Below, one piece after another: positions 13,128 to 15,622 of a DNA stretch of 15,622 bases; position 1 is the first letter of the stretch, and the number at the start of each line of letters is the position of its first letter. The notes below the pieces were generated by a model that worked only from the letters and a program-made list of their open reading frames with translations, was not told the origin of the DNA and did no database searches. The DNA comes from an uncultured Ruminococcus sp. GTDB taxonomy: Bacteria; Bacillota; Clostridia; Oscillospirales; Ruminococcaceae. The stretch spans positions 1-15,622 of the forward strand of contig CAMHBN010000012.1 in the NCBI GenBank assembly GCA_946183385.1. The letters are read 5' to 3'. The position numbers were made by a program, and so were the translations under genes.

Positions 13128-15622
13128 TCAGCCTTTTGGCGAGAGAAACTGTGCGAGGCTGTCCGTACCTCCCGTGGAGGTGTAGGAGTAGTACGAAAGT
13201 ATCACGGAGGCGTCCTTGGCGTCAATCAGGGTATCGCCGTTGACGTTTGCCGCGGTTTTCTGCTCGTCGGTGAAGCCGCCCTCCGCGCCCGTGGACATTT
13301 TCGAGTAGTACACGAGTATATCCGAGGCGTCCTTGGCGTCTGCCTTTCCGTCTCCGTTCACGTCTCCGAGAGCGGGCCCCTCGCAGAAGTCGCCCAGCAG
13401 GTCTACGTCCATACCGCCCGAATTCTGTCCCTTGCCCGTGATTATATCAACGGTGTAGACCTCGTCCCACTCCTCGAAGCCGTTCTTATCGGTGAGGAAT
13501 ATCCTCACTTCGGCGAGGTTTTCATATCCCGTATATTCGACCGTAAGGTGGTCAGGCTCGGTGTGGGTGGTTTTGATGAAGTGCTCGCGTGTGAGCTCCG
13601 TGAGCCTGTGGTTCGTCATAAATCCGATATCGCTTATCTTATCCGCCTCTGGATGATAGGTGAATATCTCATAGAAAGTGTTGACCCATGTCAGCCCTAT
13701 CCGGTCGGCGTTCAAGCCTGTCATCTCAGCCCTGCTTGCGGGCACGTGCTCGATGTTGTATGATTCAAACGAGAACATCGCGGTGTTCCCGTCAAACGTA
13801 CAGGTGAACGGATACTCGATGCCGTCGGACTGGTACGCATAAGTGCCCTGAACGGAGTTGTCATAGACATCGGTGATATTGAAATAGCGCGGTATGTTAA
13901 GGTCATAGGAGGTAGTATAGGCGCTCCATACGCCCTTCTTGTTCAGACGTGCGGATTTTTGCAGGTCAACTGTGTCGCCGACGATGTCCACACCGTAAGC
14001 ATTCGAGCGCTGGACGGTGTATACGTCGTGGACATCCTCTCTTCCGTCCACATAATCGTAGATGTAGATCGAAACGGTGTCATCCTCCGTGTTGTATACT
14101 GTCCTTGCGAATTCGGGTCTTGAGCCGCTGATATTCTCATAATACGTCTTTGCGAGCTCTTCAAGCTCCATGTTGCAGTAGAAGGTCTTATTATCGTTCG
14201 ACATTGACCTGAAATCGTAGACAAAGGTTTCCGTTCTGCCGTCCTCCCAGTTGACAACAGCGCTGTAGGGTCCTGTCCACCTTATCGTTCCTGTATTCGT
14301 ATTATAACCCCAACAGTCGATGAACGATATCCTGTCGCCTTCAATGACGTAGGACATCTTCCAGCGCTCCTTTTCAGCTGTTTCTATCAGTGTAAAGCTG
14401 CTGCCTTCCGTGAACTCGTAGTACGTATCCAAGCCGTAGTAATCTTCTACGCTTTTCCACAAGCCGGGGATAAAGGAAGATACATTTAAATCCGTACTTT
14501 CCGAATGGAAGCTGTATTCGTTGAATGCGCGGTCAACTACCGTGACGCTGTAATCCTGCATTCCCGTTACATCATAGATGAGCGAGAACGTGCCGTTATC
14601 ATCGGGCGCTGCGGGAAATATCTCGCAGACGTTGTAATGGCTCTGAGGTCTGACAAGTCCCGTGAGGATACAGCGGAAGTCGCCGAGCTTATCTGACTGC
14701 GTTATCGGCGGATAGTTGTTGAAGATGCGTTTTTCGGTCTCGGGGAAGATATCGCAGCTGAGCGTCCTCTGTGTGAGTGCGAGCGCATTGAAGGCGGCGA
14801 TGCTCTCTTTCGAGTCCTTTCCTATCTTTGAACCCATAATGTAGATACCGTCGAGCGAGTTGTCGGTCGCGGTGATATTCAGGTATTGTCTGCCGTTTCC
14901 CTCGGAGACATTGTATGTGACCTTCGGGACAGATGTATCTATCGCGATACCAAAGGGATAGGACTGCTTTTTGTCTTTCCCGTCGCCGTAGCGTATATAC
15001 GAATCTATCCTGCCCGTGTATTCTCCGTCGGGGAGCTGATACGCCTCAGAGGGCAGAAAAGCAAGCTGAGTCTCGAAGCTGTTGTGGTCGTTCTCGGTGG
15101 TGGAGTACAGGAGCTTGCCGCTTTTGTTGTAGACGTCTATTCCTGTGAATGCCGCCTCACGCGACGGGTAGTAGTAACAGCCGAGATAGTCGGCGAAAAC
15201 GTCGTTGTTAGGCGAGAAATACGTCACGCCCTCGCGGAGCTTTGCGAACTCGTTTCTCTGAGCTTTGCTGAACATAGTCTCCATAGTGAGCGGGTATTCA
15301 TCGGGATGCTCGGGATCGAGGTTCGAAAGGTACAGATCCTTGCTTATGACATTCTTTATCAGCTGTGCTGCCTTTGCGAAGCTGATGTCGGTGCGCATCT
15401 CTGTGTAGCCGAGGCTCACCCTTGGAGTTACGGCGTAATCGTTCTGCGGAATGACCGTCGGCACCATGCACCAGTCGCCGTGGAAGCCGATGAGCGGTAT
15501 GGAGATGTCGCAGCAGTTATCCGCTCCATGGAGCGAGATATAGCCCTCTACAAAGAAGCCGCTTGTGAATATCTCGTTCAATGTTTTGGTTTGCAGGTCG
15601 TCGAGCTCTATGTTTACGGTTT
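13128..15622 (-). CDS. C-terminal part of a dockerin-bearing, probably S8 subtilisin-like (C5a peptidase/lactocepin type) secreted protein
   Basis: The frame is open to the window edge, so the start and any catalytic domain lie to the right; the TTG at 15581 is only an internal codon. About 830 residues are visible. Near the edge, SGFFVEGYISLHG followed by DISIPLIGFHGDW matches the Fn3-like domain after the protease domain in lactocepin/C5a peptidases. A second Ig/Fn3-like module ends in LPDGEYTGRIDSY and IDTSVPKV (near 14930). Two similar beta-rich modules follow, near 14475-14215 (GLWKSVEDYYG, YYEFTEG, WEDGRTETFVYD) and 13870-13640, tentatively lipocalin-like. A canonical dockerin ends the protein (from about 13371 down): GDVNGDGKADAKDASDIL and NVNGDTLIDAKDASVIL, each followed by a YYS.(M/T)STG motif. 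It should be exported and attached to a scaffoldin. The dockerin is certain; the protease assignment rests on the Fn3-like part alone. Confidence 0.7.
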   Translation of the reverse strand, partial: TVNIELDDLQTKTLNEIFTSGFFVEGYISLHGADNCCDISIPLIGFHGDWCMVPTVIPQNDYAVTPRVSLGYTEMRTDISFAKAAQLIKNVISKDLYLSNLDPEHPDEYPLTMETMFSKAQRNEFAKLREGVTYFSPNNDVFADYLGCYYYPSREAAFTGIDVYNKSGKLLYSTTENDHNSFETQLAFLPSEAYQLPDGEYTGRIDSYIRYGDGKDKKQSYPFGIAIDTSVPKVTYNVSEGNGRQYLNITATDNSLDGIYIMGSKIGKDSKESIAAFNALALTQRTLSCDIFPETEKRIFNNYPPITQSDKLGDFRCILTGLVRPQSHYNVCEIFPAAPDDNGTFSLIYDVTGMQDYSVTVVDRAFNEYSFHSESTDLNVSSFIPGLWKSVEDYYGLDTYYEFTEGSSFTLIETAEKERWKMSYVIEGDRISFIDCWGYNTNTGTIRWTGPYSAVVNWEDGRTETFVYDFRSMSNDNKTFYCNMELEELAKTYYENISGSRPEFARTVYNTEDDTVSIYIYDYVDGREDVHDVYTVQRSNAYGVDIVGDTVDLQKSARLNKKGVWSAYTTSYDLNIPRYFNITDVYDNSVQGTYAYQSDGIEYPFTCTFDGNTAMFSFESYNIEHVPASRAEMTGLNADRIGLTWVNTFYEIFTYHPEADKISDIGFMTNHRLTELTREHFIKTTHTEPDHLTVEYTGYENLAEVRIFLTDKNGFEEWDEVYTVDIITGKGQNSGGMDVDLLGDFCEGPALGDVNGDGKADAKDASDILVYYSKMSTGAEGGFTDEQKTAANVNGDTLIDAKDASVILSYYSYTSTGGTDSLAQFLSPKG

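Noticed and set aside
1..15622. CRISPR array, insertion sequence or rRNA genes
   Set aside because: No regularly spaced repeats, transposase-like frames or rRNA-like blocks were seen on either strand.

Overview
The window looks like a chromosomal segment of a cellulosome-forming, anaerobic Firmicute of the Ruminococcus type (R. flavefaciens / R. champanellensis-like). This is inferred from two dockerin-bearing proteins (a family 9 cellulase and a protease-like protein), a YerC-type TrpR homologue and a class A RNase P RNA. Species cannot be fixed from the sequence alone.

Layout. (1) Positions 1 to about 3656 are the right end of an integrated mobile element. It is visibly more AT-rich than the rest and carries a truncated-at-the-edge P-loop ATPase, a 75-residue Cro/CI-type regulator and a tyrosine integrase. 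The element ends in a tRNA 3'-end-like sequence with a recombinase core-site structure. (2) Positions 3660-4165 hold the terminator presumed to belong to the target tRNA, a good promoter, the RNase P RNA gene rnpB, and a bidirectional terminator. (3) Positions 4158-7239 (minus) hold cobO followed by a GTPase of the TetM/EF-G type with a C-terminal Rae1/YacP (NYN) ribosome-associated nuclease domain. (4) Positions 7565-10766 (plus) hold yerC and then a secreted GH9-CBM3c-dockerin cellulase, closed by a strong terminator. (5) Positions 10856-13011 (minus) hold a Cof-type HAD phosphatase, then pncA and nadE, an NAD-salvage pair with its own promoter. (6) Positions 13128-15622 (minus, incomplete) hold the C-terminal part of a dockerin-bearing protein whose visible N-terminal part resembles the Fn3-like domains of C5a-peptidase/lactocepin subtilases.

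How the parts relate. The element appears to have entered through a tRNA just upstream of rnpB without disturbing the rnpB promoter. The two dockerin proteins are probably exported and docked on scaffoldins, but their dockerins are clearly of different sequence classes and may bind different cohesins. PncA and NadE supply two steps of nicotinamide recycling to NAD. The most unusual protein is the GTPase-nuclease fusion. It joins a factor that occupies the ribosomal A site with a nuclease family known to cut mRNA in the A site. Its domain IV tip lacks the loop signature I know from tetracycline-resistance proteins, so it may be a ribosome-rescue or translation-quality factor rather than a drug-resistance protein.
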